A stretch of DNA of 64,000 nt. Source: Thiemannella venezuelensis (lineage in GTDB: Bacteria; Actinomycetota; Actinomycetes; Streptosporangiales; Streptosporangiaceae). The notes beneath the pieces are model-generated. The model worked only from the letters and a program-made list of their open reading frames with translations, was not told the origin of the DNA and did not search any database. This document shows, in pieces, positions 31,142 through 38,918 of this stretch. Each line of letters begins with the position of its first letter. Position 1 is the stretch's first letter. The position numbers and the translations under genes were made by a program. Location of the stretch: NCBI RefSeq assembly GCF_014203605.1, contig NZ_JACHJJ010000006.1, forward strand, positions 62,001 to 126,000. Direction: 5' to 3'.

Positions 31142-33049
31142 CTACCGGCGGGCGAACACCTGGGTCCAGTAGGGGACGCCGCCGGAGTTCTTGGCGTAGG
31201 CCACGGCGATGTGGGTGAGCTTGCAGTTCAGGATGTTGGCCCGGTGGCCGCGGCTCCTCATCCAGACGTCCGTGACGGACTCGGCGCTGCGCTGGCCCCA
31301 GGCGATGTTCTCGGCCCAGGCGCGGAGCGGGGAGAACCCCGCCTCCCGGATCCGGTCGGCGGGGGTGCGTCCGTCCTTCGACGTGTGGCTGAAGTAGCGG
31401 TTCCCGGCCATGTCGGTGGAGTGGCCCAGGGCCGCGGTGTACAGCCTGGCGTCGAAGACGACCGGGGCGCAGCCGTAGTCGGCGCGTGCCTGGTTGACGA
31501 GGTCGATCACCCGCTTCTCGGCGGGCCGCTGCCCCGGCGCGGTCGGCGTGGGGGTGGGGGCCGGGGTGGCCGTGCCGGTCGGCGCCGGGGTGGGGGCCGC
31601 CGTCGGGGTGGCGGTCGGGGTGGGCGCGGGGCTCGCGCCGCCGGTCGGCGTCGGGGTCGGCGTCGGGGTTCCCTTGGGCAGGGAGGCCAGGAGGTCCATC
31701 CGCGGGGTGGTGACGCCGCTCCCGCCGCTGCTGTAGGCGACGGCCTTGCCGGTGCTCCGGAACGCCGCCAGGATCTCGGCCACGGTCGCCTCCGGCATGG
31801 CCTGCCGCATCACCGCGAAGGCGCCGGCCACGTGCGGGGCGGCCATGGAGGTGCCGCTGTAGCGGGCCCAGGCGTCGTCCGGGACGCTGGACATGATCTG
31901 CACGCCGGGGGCGAAGACGTCGAGCAGCGCGCCCCGGTTGGAGAAGGCCGCGATCGCGTCGCCGTTGTCGGTGGCGCCCACCGTCACGGCGGTGGAGATG
32001 CACCCGGGCGAGCTGACCGCGGCGCCGTACCCGGAGTTGCCGGCGGCGATCACGGTGGCGACGCCGCGGCCCAGCAGCGCGTCGATCTCGGGCTTGACGC
32101 CGTTGCCCTGGGGGTCGGCGTCGCAGGAGGAGGAGAACCGGCCGCCGCCGAGGCTCATGTTGGCCGCGGCGATCTTACGGCTCTTGCTCAGTTCCGCGAC
32201 GTGCGCGAGCGCGCGCTTCTGGTCGGAGGTGTAGGACATGACGCACGGGGCCTGCCCGCCGCAGGCGTCGGCGCTGTCGAACCGGGAGAACACCTGGATG
32301 GCGATGATGCCCGAATCGGGGGCCACGCCGCTGCCGCCGGCGCCGGCGGTCTGCTTGCCCGAGGCGATGCCGGCCACGTGGCTGCCGTGCGTGCAGAGGC
32401 TTCCGCCGCTGCCGCACTTGGCGGTCTCGGCGTCGGCGGCGCCGGCGCCGGTCTGCGCGTTCGCGCCGTTGGGGCAGAGGGACGCCGACCTCTGGCCGCT
32501 GTCGGTGGTGGAGAAGCACGCCTCGGCGACGATGCGGCCGGCGAAGAACGGGTGGTCGCGGTCGATGCCGGTGTCCAGGATCGCGACGTCCCAGCCGGCG
32601 CCGGTGCGCCCGGACGCGTGGGCCTTGTCGGCACCGATGACCTTGAGGCTGGTCCCCAGCGTGGGCGGGCTGAGCCGGTCCTCGTAGATCGACTCGATGC
32701 GCTCGTCGTCGTCGAGCTTGGTCAGCGTCGCCTTGTCGACCTCCATGACGAAGAAGTCGCGGGCGGGCGGCTGCTTCGGCACGTCGGTGGTCGCCGACAG
32801 GGCCTCGGCGCTCTTGGCGACGGGCGCGACCTGCTGACCGCGGTCGACTTCGACGATGGCGCGGACCGTCTCGCCCTTCTGGACCTCGGCCTTGAGGGCC
32901 GGGTCGACGACGGGGGCGTCGCCCGCGGCGGGTGCGGCGTGGGCCGCGGGTGCGGCGGCCAGGGTCGCGACGGTGGCGGTGAGCACGGTGGTGGTGAGCA
33001 CGGTGGTGGTGAGCACGGTGGCGCTCGCCAGGAGAGACCGCAGCCTCAA
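31142..33049 (-). CDS. Secreted subtilisin-like (S8) protease fused to a C-terminal CAP/SCP domain
   Basis: 635 residues from TTG 33047-33049, with GGAGG five nt upstream. The signal sequence contains an expanded VLTTT repeat (15-bp DNA repeat near 32980-33025) and ends near AHA-AP. A propeptide-like inhibitor domain (about 60-130) is followed by the S8 catalytic domain: Asp159 (ILDTGID), His221 (THGSHVAG), Asn337 (AAGNSG) and Ser401 (SGTSMAAPH). A Pro/Thr linker (about 460-508) joins it to a CAP domain (about 512-635: VNQARADYGCAPV, HSTDMAGNRYFSHTSKDG, AENIAWG, MRSRGHRANILNC). Both domains look complete. The tail PYWTQVFARR matches that of the neighbouring CAP protein. Confidence 0.93.
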   Translation of the reverse strand: MRLRSLLASATVLTTTVLTTTVLTATVATLAAAPAAHAAPAAGDAPVVDPALKAEVQKGETVRAIVEVDRGQQVAPVAKSAEALSATTDVPKQPPARDFFVMEVDKATLTKLDDDERIESIYEDRLSPPTLGTSLKVIGADKAHASGRTGAGWDVAILDTGIDRDHPFFAGRIVAEACFSTTDSGQRSASLCPNGANAQTGAGAADAETAKCGSGGSLCTHGSHVAGIASGKQTAGAGGSGVAPDSGIIAIQVFSRFDSADACGGQAPCVMSYTSDQKRALAHVAELSKSRKIAAANMSLGGGRFSSSCDADPQGNGVKPEIDALLGRGVATVIAAGNSGYGAAVSSPGCISTAVTVGATDNGDAIAAFSNRGALLDVFAPGVQIMSSVPDDAWARYSGTSMAAPHVAGAFAVMRQAMPEATVAEILAAFRSTGKAVAYSSGGSGVTTPRMDLLASLPKGTPTPTPTPTGGASPAPTPTATPTAAPTPAPTGTATPAPTPTPTAPGQRPAEKRVIDLVNQARADYGCAPVVFDARLYTAALGHSTDMAGNRYFSHTSKDGRTPADRIREAGFSPLRAWAENIAWGQRSAESVTDVWMRSRGHRANILNCKLTHIAVAYAKNSGGVPYWTQVFARR

Positions 33050-33569
33050 TGTTCCTCCGGGGGTGAAAGAGGTCCGGCGAGCATGCCCAGGTGATGCCGC
33101 TCGGCCGGTCGTCGGGGGGCGGGTCCCGCGGGAACACGCGGGAGGGGCGCGTCAGGGGGGCCGGCGGGAGCGTGCGCTCGGCCGTCGGGTGGTCCCTGAG
33201 GGTCGTCCGCTTTCCGGAGATCAACTGGAAAGCGGGAACCATGGTACTTATGAGACTTCAGTTAAGAAACTTAAACTTTGCGGCTCAAACGGTAAATTTC
33301 GCACTATCTTTCACTTGAGGTCCTGAACTGGTGAAAGATCTCGCATCCCGTGCGATGCGGACGGGGCCGCAGGGCGGCTTCCCGGAGCCCGTGTACGGCG
33401 ACGCCCCCGCGACGATCCGTCCGTCGCGGGGGCGTCCGCGTCTCCCGGTGCGGCCCGGGAGCGACCCCTCCCTGCCCGCCGGGCTCGCCCGGACAGCGGC
33501 GCGGCGGGCGGGAGGTTCACCGGAGGCGGCGGAGGAACGCGTGGGGGGTGCTCCGCCGCCTCCGGGTGC
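33050..33569. promoter_or_regulatory. 520-nt gene-free region between the two CAP-domain genes
   Basis: It holds an AT-rich patch (33235-33310) with AGTTAAGAAACTTAAACT-like repeats, the arms TCTTTCAC (33307-33314) and GTGAAAGA (33331-33338) forming an 8-bp inverted repeat, and a perfect 15-bp hairpin GACGCCCCCGCGACG (33400-33414) with its complement at 33422-33436. The GC hairpin lies 134 nt after the stop of the second CAP gene and could terminate it. The AT-rich part is the probable promoter and operator of the protease gene. Confidence 0.5.
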
Positions 33570-34433
33570 TCACTTGGCGACGAAGACCTGGGTCCAGTAC
33601 GGCGTGCCGCCGGAGCTCTTGACCATGCCCGCGCCGATGAGGTTGTACTTGCAGTTCATGATGTTCTTGCGGTGGCCGTCGCTCTTCATCCAGCCGGCGA
33701 CCACGGAGGCCGGGGTCCCGTAGCCCGCGGCGACGTTCTCCGCGAACGCCGATCCTCCGGTGAAGCCCGCCGCGCGGATGCGCGCCACGAAGTCGGGGCC
33801 GCCCGGGAACTGGTGCGTCATCTGGTTGCGGGAGGCCTGGGTGGCCGAGTGGTCGTGGGCGGCCTTGTTGAGCTGCGGGTCGTGCTGGAGCGGGCCGCAC
33901 CCGCCCTTCTGCCGCTCGATGTTGGTCAGGCGCACGACCTCGTTCTCCTCGGCCGTTCCCGTGCCGTTCCCCGGGGTCGTGGGGGTCGTGGTGGGCGTGG
34001 CCGTGGGGCTCGCCGTCGGAGTGGCCGAGGGGGCGGGGGCCGGCGTGCCCGTGGAGGAGCAGGAGAGCCGGACCGCCTGCGACTTGGCCGCGTTGCCGCG
34101 GTAGTCCAGGACCACCGCGTAGTAGGTGCGCGGGGTGGCGCCGCAGCGCAGCTTGACGGTCAGGGTGCCGTTGACCCCCCGCCTGGCGCCGCTGGCGAGG
34201 GTGCGGTCGGGGCCGCGGTTGGCCTGCTTGATCCGGATGCGGAGCAGGGCCCGGTCGTCACAGCCGGCTCGGGTGCCGGTCACCTGGATCTTCCCGGCGG
34301 GAGTGACGGTGGGGGCGGACACCTGCACCCGGCAGGTGTCCCGGGGGGCCGCAGCGGCGTGGGCCGCGGCGACCGGGGTGCTCAGTGCCGCCAGACTCCC
34401 GAGGCACACCAGTGCCCCCAGCGGTCTGCGCAT
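33570..34433 (-). CDS. Secreted CAP/SCP (PR-1) domain protein
   Basis: 287 residues from ATG 34431-34433 behind GGAGGAACC. The signal peptide ends near AHAAAAP. An N-terminal beta domain (about 35-130) has three Cys (DTCRVQV, AGCDDRA, LRCGATP). A Pro/Thr/Ser linker (about 130-155) precedes the CAP domain: LTNIERQKGGCGPL, HDHSATQASRNQMTHQF, AFAENVAAGYG, WMKSDGHRKNIMNCKYN. His and Glu of the CAP cavity are present. Its CAP domain is closely related to the C-terminal domain of the adjacent protease, suggesting local duplication or domain capture. CAP proteins can bind lipids or act on the envelope; function here is unknown. Confidence 0.9.
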   Translation of the reverse strand: MRRPLGALVCLGSLAALSTPVAAAHAAAAPRDTCRVQVSAPTVTPAGKIQVTGTRAGCDDRALLRIRIKQANRGPDRTLASGARRGVNGTLTVKLRCGATPRTYYAVVLDYRGNAAKSQAVRLSCSSTGTPAPAPSATPTASPTATPTTTPTTPGNGTGTAEENEVVRLTNIERQKGGCGPLQHDPQLNKAAHDHSATQASRNQMTHQFPGGPDFVARIRAAGFTGGSAFAENVAAGYGTPASVVAGWMKSDGHRKNIMNCKYNLIGAGMVKSSGGTPYWTQVFVAK

Positions 34434-34564
34434 ATCGGTTCCTCCAGAGGGTTAGACGCTGGATGGAACCCGCATTCTGTCGGGGGTAGATCCCTCTTGT
34501 CACGAAATTTAAGGAATTCATAAGGCGCGCGAGTAAACCTGAGTGATCGTTGGGGCGTCTGCGA

Positions 34565-36127
34565 TCAACACCGCACGGGCTTCGACCAGGAGCATTCGAG
34601 CTCTGGAACGTTCGAGGCCGTCTCACGGAGCGGGATGGAGGAGATCCCGGCCGGAGCGGTCCGGCTGAACCGGGCCAGCCGGACGGCGATCTTGTCCTCG
34701 ATGTCCCTCGGGGGGCCGGACAGGTACTGGTTGAGCATGATCGAGAAGACCAGGGGTTCGCCGTCGGCTCCCGTCACGTAACCCGACAGGGAGGTGACCC
34801 CGGTCAGCGAACCGGTCTTGGCGCGGACGTTCCCGGCCGCCGGGGTGCCGCGCATCCGGCTGCGCAGGGTCCCCCCGGTCATCCGGTCCGCCTCGCCCGC
34901 GACCGGCAGCGAGCCGTACCAGGCGGGGAACCAGGGCCTGGCGCGCAGCGCCAGCAGCAGCCCGGTGACCCCGCCGGGTGTCAGGCCGTCCACCCGGGAC
35001 AGGCCGGAACCGTCCCGCATGCGCAGCGTGGGCATGCCGTTGGCCTGCGCGAAGGAGGTGATCGCGGACAGTCCGGCGCTCCAGGTCCCGGCGCCGGAGA
35101 CCTTCCGCCCGATCGACTTGACGAGGATCTCGGCATGCATGTTGTTGCTGAGTTTCATGAACGGCACGAGCAGCTCGCCCAGCGGCATCGACCGGCGCTC
35201 GGCCACGGCCGCCGCGCCGGACGGGGCCGCCCCGCGTGCCGTACGGCCCAGCACCCGCACCCCGTGCCTGCTCAGGGCCGTGCGGAAGAGCGAGGCCGCG
35301 TAGCCGGTGGGGTCGTCCACCGTGACCCACTCGTCGTAGCCGTCCGCCACGGTCCCGGTGACCACGACGGTGTTGGTGCCGTGCCGCCGCTCGACCAGCA
35401 CGTCGGTCCCGCTTCCGGTCACCGCCCGGTTCTCGATCTTCAGGTAGTCCGTCTCCGGGGTGGTGGAGACCTTGGCGGGCCGCCCGGCGGCGTCGCCGGG
35501 GGCGACCGAGACGATGACCGAGCCGGCGTCGTAGTCGGTGTCGGGGGAGGCGGTCAGCGCCGAGATCTGCCCGGCGTAGTAGTACGGCTCGTCGTCCCAC
35601 GCCCAGTCCGCGCCGAGCCGCACCGCGTCGAACCAGGTGTCGTCGGCGACCAGCCTGCCGGTGACCGTCCTGATCCCCGCGGCGGCCACCCGGGCGGCCA
35701 GGGCGTCGTAGTCGGCGGCGAGCATGGTGGGATCGCCCGTGCCCCGCAGGTAGAGGTCGCCGGTGAGGACGGGTCCGGTCCGGCGGCCGGCGGACAGCAC
35801 GCTCGTGGTGAAGCGGAAGTCCGGGCCGAGGTGCTCGACCGCGGCGGCGGAGGTGACCAGCTTGGCGTTGGAGGCGGGAGTGAGGATCTTCCCGCCGTCC
35901 CGGGCGTAGAGCTCCTCGCCCGTGGCGGCGCTGCGCACCGCCACCCCGGCCCGCGCGGGGACGAGGCGCGCGTCGGAGAGGATCTGGTCGAGGTCGGCGA
36001 CCAGGTCCGCGACGCCGGGGGCGGGCTGCAGGGCGACGGCGGGCGCCGGGGCGAGGGCGGGGGCCGAGGCGCAGGTGAGGCCCGCCAGCAGGAGGAGGGA
36101 GAGGACGGTCCGTCGTGATGGCCGCAT
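34565..36127 (-). CDS. dacB: D-alanyl-D-alanine carboxypeptidase/endopeptidase, PBP4 (DacB, S13) family
   Basis: 520 residues from ATG 36125-36127. The signal peptide MRPSRRTVLSLLLLAGLTCA leads to an exported serine peptidase that trims peptidoglycan stems. All three penicillin-binding motifs are present: Ser86-x-x-Lys89 in TPASNAKLVTS, SxN in FMKLSNNMHAE and KTG in VRAKTGSLTGV. The large insert between the first two motifs (about residues 105-340) is characteristic of the S13 class. Length fits. It diverges from the MFS gene. Loss of function would alter cross-linking; substrate preference is not visible. Confidence 0.94.
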   Translation of the reverse strand: MRPSRRTVLSLLLLAGLTCASAPALAPAPAVALQPAPGVADLVADLDQILSDARLVPARAGVAVRSAATGEELYARDGGKILTPASNAKLVTSAAAVEHLGPDFRFTTSVLSAGRRTGPVLTGDLYLRGTGDPTMLAADYDALAARVAAAGIRTVTGRLVADDTWFDAVRLGADWAWDDEPYYYAGQISALTASPDTDYDAGSVIVSVAPGDAAGRPAKVSTTPETDYLKIENRAVTGSGTDVLVERRHGTNTVVVTGTVADGYDEWVTVDDPTGYAASLFRTALSRHGVRVLGRTARGAAPSGAAAVAERRSMPLGELLVPFMKLSNNMHAEILVKSIGRKVSGAGTWSAGLSAITSFAQANGMPTLRMRDGSGLSRVDGLTPGGVTGLLLALRARPWFPAWYGSLPVAGEADRMTGGTLRSRMRGTPAAGNVRAKTGSLTGVTSLSGYVTGADGEPLVFSIMLNQYLSGPPRDIEDKIAVRLARFSRTAPAGISSIPLRETASNVPELECSWSKPVRC

Positions 36128-36249
36128 GGCTGCTCCAGGGACACTAGGCCTATGTCGTGATCGTGCGGAACGGCGGGCCGGGTGACAATACGGAATTTTC
36201 GTATTTTCTAGCCCTACCGAGCGTTCACTTGGTGCGGTTCAATGTGCGG

Positions 36250-37647
36250 ATGGTGACACCGGCGTCCGTCCCCGCCCCAGATCCCGTCCCTGAGCCTGCC
36301 CCCGCCCCCGCCACCGTCCCCGTCCCGCGCGGCGTGCGCGTCGGCTACGGCGTCGGCTCGGTCTCCACCGCGACCTTCTCCACGGTCCCCGGCCTGCTGC
36401 TGCTGTTCTACATGACGAACGTGCTGGCCGTCCCGGCGTGGATCGCGGGCCTGGTCGCCTTCCTGCCGAAGGTCTGGGACGTCGTCATCAACCCCTGGGT
36501 CGGCCAGCGCTCCGACCGCACGGTCTCCCGGCTCGGCGCCCGCCGTCCCTGGATGCTGGTCGGCGCGATCACCCTGCCGCTGGCGTTCGCCGCCACGTTC
36601 GCGGGCCCGCCGCTCACCGGCCTGCCCGCCGCCGCCTACGTCGCGGTCTGCTACTTCCTCACCGCGACGGCCTACGCCTTCTACGAGGTCCCGTACAAGG
36701 CCATGGCGGCCGAGATGACCACCGACTACCACGAGCGCTCGGCGATCCTGCAGTGGAAGATGGTCTTCGTCGGCCTGGCGATCCTGCTCTCCGGCGCCGC
36801 CGCACCGGCGATCGCGGGCAGTACGGTCTCCGGCTACCGGCTCATGGGCCTGGTCGTCGCGGCGGCGCTGTTCGCCTCGATGATCGCCTCCTTCCTCGGT
36901 ACGGCCCGCGCCCCGGTGGTCACCCGGGCCGAGGCGGAGGCGTCGGTCCGGGCCCAGTTCGCCGCGGCCCGCACGAACCGGCCCTTCATGACGCTGCTCG
37001 GCCTGAGCTGCGCCCAGATGTTCGCCGCGGGGACGCTGCTGGCCGGTGCGCCGTACATGGCCACCTACACGCTGCGCGACCCCGGGGCCACGACCACCCT
37101 GCTGCTGTGCATCGTCGGGCCGCTGCTGGTCACGATGCCGGGCTGGGTCTGGCTCTCGCGCCGCTACGACAAGCGCGGGGCGATGGTCCTGGCCTCGGCG
37201 CTGTTCCTGGCCGGCACGGTCGGGCTGGCGCTGTCCGGGCAGCTCGGCGCGGTCTACGCGCACGCGTGCGTGCTCGTCGTGGGGATCGGCTACTCCGGGC
37301 TCCAGCTGCTGCAGTTCTCGATGCTGTCCGACGTGATCGTCTACGACGAGGCGGTCACCGGCAGGCGCCGGGCCGGGGTCTTCACCGGGCTCTGGACGGC
37401 CGCCGAGACGGTGGTCTTCGCCTTCGGCGCGCTCGTGTACGGCTGGCTGCTGGGCGCGGCGGGCTTCGTGGAGTCGGACCCGAAGACGCCGGTGGAGCAG
37501 CCCGAGGCGGCGGTCCAGGCCGCGCTGTACGGCGGCACGCTGATCCCGGCGCTCCTCGTCGCCGTCGCCATCTGGCTGACCACGCGCTACGGCCTCACCG
37601 CGGAGCGGCTCGCCTCGGCCGGGGAGCTCAGATCAGCTGAGGCGTGA
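36250..37647 (+). CDS. MFS transporter of the GPH (MelB-like sugar:cation symporter) type
   Basis: About 465 residues from ATG 36250, the first Met after an AT-rich promoter-like stretch (36190-36220). No ribosome site is evident, so the transcript may be leaderless; an upstream Met at 36157 is less likely. Twelve hydrophobic helices are visible. DVVINPWVGQRSDRTVSRLGARRPWMLVG in pieces matches the MelB/GPH loop 2-3 signature (D-P-x-x-G-x-x-S-D-R and GRRRP-like). A Pro-rich N-terminal tail precedes helix 1. Its last 20 nt overlap the convergent FHA gene. Substrate unknown, probably a glycoside or related compound. Confidence 0.88.
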   Translation: MVTPASVPAPDPVPEPAPAPATVPVPRGVRVGYGVGSVSTATFSTVPGLLLLFYMTNVLAVPAWIAGLVAFLPKVWDVVINPWVGQRSDRTVSRLGARRPWMLVGAITLPLAFAATFAGPPLTGLPAAAYVAVCYFLTATAYAFYEVPYKAMAAEMTTDYHERSAILQWKMVFVGLAILLSGAAAPAIAGSTVSGYRLMGLVVAAALFASMIASFLGTARAPVVTRAEAEASVRAQFAAARTNRPFMTLLGLSCAQMFAAGTLLAGAPYMATYTLRDPGATTTLLLCIVGPLLVTMPGWVWLSRRYDKRGAMVLASALFLAGTVGLALSGQLGAVYAHACVLVVGIGYSGLQLLQFSMLSDVIVYDEAVTGRRRAGVFTGLWTAAETVVFAFGALVYGWLLGAAGFVESDPKTPVEQPEAAVQAALYGGTLIPALLVAVAIWLTTRYGLTAERLASAGELRSAEA

Positions 37648-38173
37648 TCACCACGAACGCGCAGTCGCCGAAGGAGACGACGTCGCCCGGCCGGACCCTC
37701 GCCGGTCCGACCAGGCGCCAGTCGTTCAGCCGGGTGCCGTTGAGCGAGCCGAGGTCGACGAGGACCCAGTCGTCCTCGTCGCGGCGGAGCTCGGCGTGCA
37801 CGCGGGAGACGGTCAGGTCGGCCAGGACCAGGTCGCAGGCCGAGCCCCGGCCCACCACGTAGCGGGTCCTGGCGTCGCCGGGCAGCGCCAGCTTGGGCAG
37901 CCGGGGGCGGCGCCAGGCCGACTCCACGCGGGTGGTGAAGTCGGAGACCGAGGAGACGACCCCGGTCACCAGGCGGCGCAGCCGGCCGCGCTGCGGCAGA
38001 TCGGCGACCAGTTCGTCCAGTTCGCCCTGGTTGCGGGCGCGGAGCGCCATGTCGACGCGCCCGAGGAACGTGTCGTGCGAAAGTCGCCCCTCGACGGCGC
38101 GGTCACGGAGCTCGTTGATCGCACGATCGCGGTCCCCGTCGGATGCGCGTGCCGGGGGATGCGTCGAGCTCAT
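37628..38173 (-). CDS. DUF1707 and FHA domain protein
   Basis: 181 residues from ATG 38171-38173. The N-terminal part AINELRDRAVEGRLSHDTFLGRVDMALRARNQGELDELVADLP (in pieces) is the DUF1707/SHOCT-like module of actinobacteria. The C-terminal FHA domain has the phosphothreonine-binding pattern YVVGRGSACDLVL, SRVHAEL and DLGSLNGTRLNDWRL. FHA domains read Ser/Thr kinase signalling. It overlaps the MFS gene by 20 nt tail to tail, through a near-palindrome CTCAGATCAGCTGAG. Partner kinase not in the window. Confidence 0.9.
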   Translation of the reverse strand: MSSTHPPARASDGDRDRAINELRDRAVEGRLSHDTFLGRVDMALRARNQGELDELVADLPQRGRLRRLVTGVVSSVSDFTTRVESAWRRPRLPKLALPGDARTRYVVGRGSACDLVLADLTVSRVHAELRRDEDDWVLVDLGSLNGTRLNDWRLVGPARVRPGDVVSFGDCAFVVITPQLI

Positions 38174-38245
38174 CCCTCGAGTATCGGTCCCCGCGCCGAC
38201 GTCTGTCCACAATATGCGGATCTCTCGTCCCCGCTTGCCGTGACC

Positions 38246-38269
38246 ATACTGAGTATGCATACTCAGTAT
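38246..38269. promoter_or_regulatory. 24-bp perfect palindrome, probable PadR operator
   Basis: ATACTGAGTATG followed directly by CATACTCAGTAT is a perfect palindrome ending two bases before the padR ATG. PadR-family repressors bind such palindromes and often control their own operon. Because it abuts the start codon it must overlap the core promoter of a leaderless or near-leaderless transcript, so binding would block transcription. The link to this PadR is by position. Confidence 0.8.
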
Positions 38270-38271
38270 TC

Positions 38272-38799
38272 ATGGCGATCCGACAAGGGCTGCTCGCCCT
38301 GCTGAGCCAGGGGCCCCGCTACGGCTACCAGCTGCGCGCCGAGTTCGAGGCGTCGACGGGGGCGACCTGGCCGCTCAACATCGGCCAGGTCTACACGACG
38401 CTCTCGCGCCTGGAACGCGACGGCCTGGTCGCCCCCGGGGAGCAGGACGACCAGGGCCGGGTCGTCTACTCGATCACCGAGGCCGGTCGGACCGAGATGG
38501 AGCGATGGCTCAGCACCCCCGTCGCCCAGTCCGACCGGCCCCGGGACGAGCTGGTCATCAAGCTCGCGATGGCGGTCACCGCGGGCGCGGACGTGCGCCC
38601 GGTGATCCAGGTCCAGCGCACCGCGACGATGCGCACACTCCAGCGGCTCACCCGGGCCAAGCTGGCGAGCACCGCCGGCCCGGCCCAGCGGCTGGTGCTC
38701 GACTCCATGATCTTTCAAGCCGAGGCCGAGCAGCGCTGGCTCGACCACTGCGAGGCCGTGCTCACGGCCTCCCCCCAGACGCAGGAGACGCAAGCTTGA
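38272..38799 (+). CDS. PadR family transcriptional regulator
   Basis: 175 residues from ATG 38272. The winged helix is clear: LLALLSQGPRYGYQLRAEFE, WPLNIGQVYTTLSRLERDGLV, then the wing GRVVYSITEAGR. The C-terminal helices (PADR1_C-type) mediate dimerisation. Such genes usually sit directly before an ABC-ATPase/FtsX-permease pair; here that pair starts at 40145, after a tnpB insertion. The stop TGA (38797-38799) is read in sequence that joins the insertion end, so the true C-terminus may have been changed by the insertion. The palindrome 38246-38269 suggests autoregulation. Confidence 0.92.
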   Translation: MAIRQGLLALLSQGPRYGYQLRAEFEASTGATWPLNIGQVYTTLSRLERDGLVAPGEQDDQGRVVYSITEAGRTEMERWLSTPVAQSDRPRDELVIKLAMAVTAGADVRPVIQVQRTATMRTLQRLTRAKLASTAGPAQRLVLDSMIFQAEAEQRWLDHCEAVLTASPQTQETQA

Positions 38800-38918
38800 C
38801 TTCCTCTCCACGGCTGAAGCCGGGGGATTCCGACCCTCACGGGTCGGGTTTCCTGCTTCACCGCCGACTGCCCGCCGGGCGTGCGCCCTTGAGGTCTTAC
38901 ACCGGCTCCACAGGCGTT
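38800..38918 (-). ncRNA. Candidate omega RNA (TnpB guide RNA) at the right end of the tnpB element
   Basis: In characterised IS200/IS605 elements the guide RNA overlaps the tnpB 3' end and ends at the element right end, with the guide read from flanking DNA. Here the sequence after the tnpB stop contains two stable hairpins (38830-38847 and 38811-38822) and ends in GAGAGGAAGTCAAG on the minus strand. The guide would then be copied from the padR 3' end (about 38780-38797). The RNA itself is inferred from family architecture. Confidence 0.55.

Noticed and set aside
33400-33436. Perfect 15-bp hairpin as a small RNA gene
   Set aside because: It is better explained as a GC-rich terminator or a regulatory palindrome downstream of the CAP gene; no promoter or further structure is visible.
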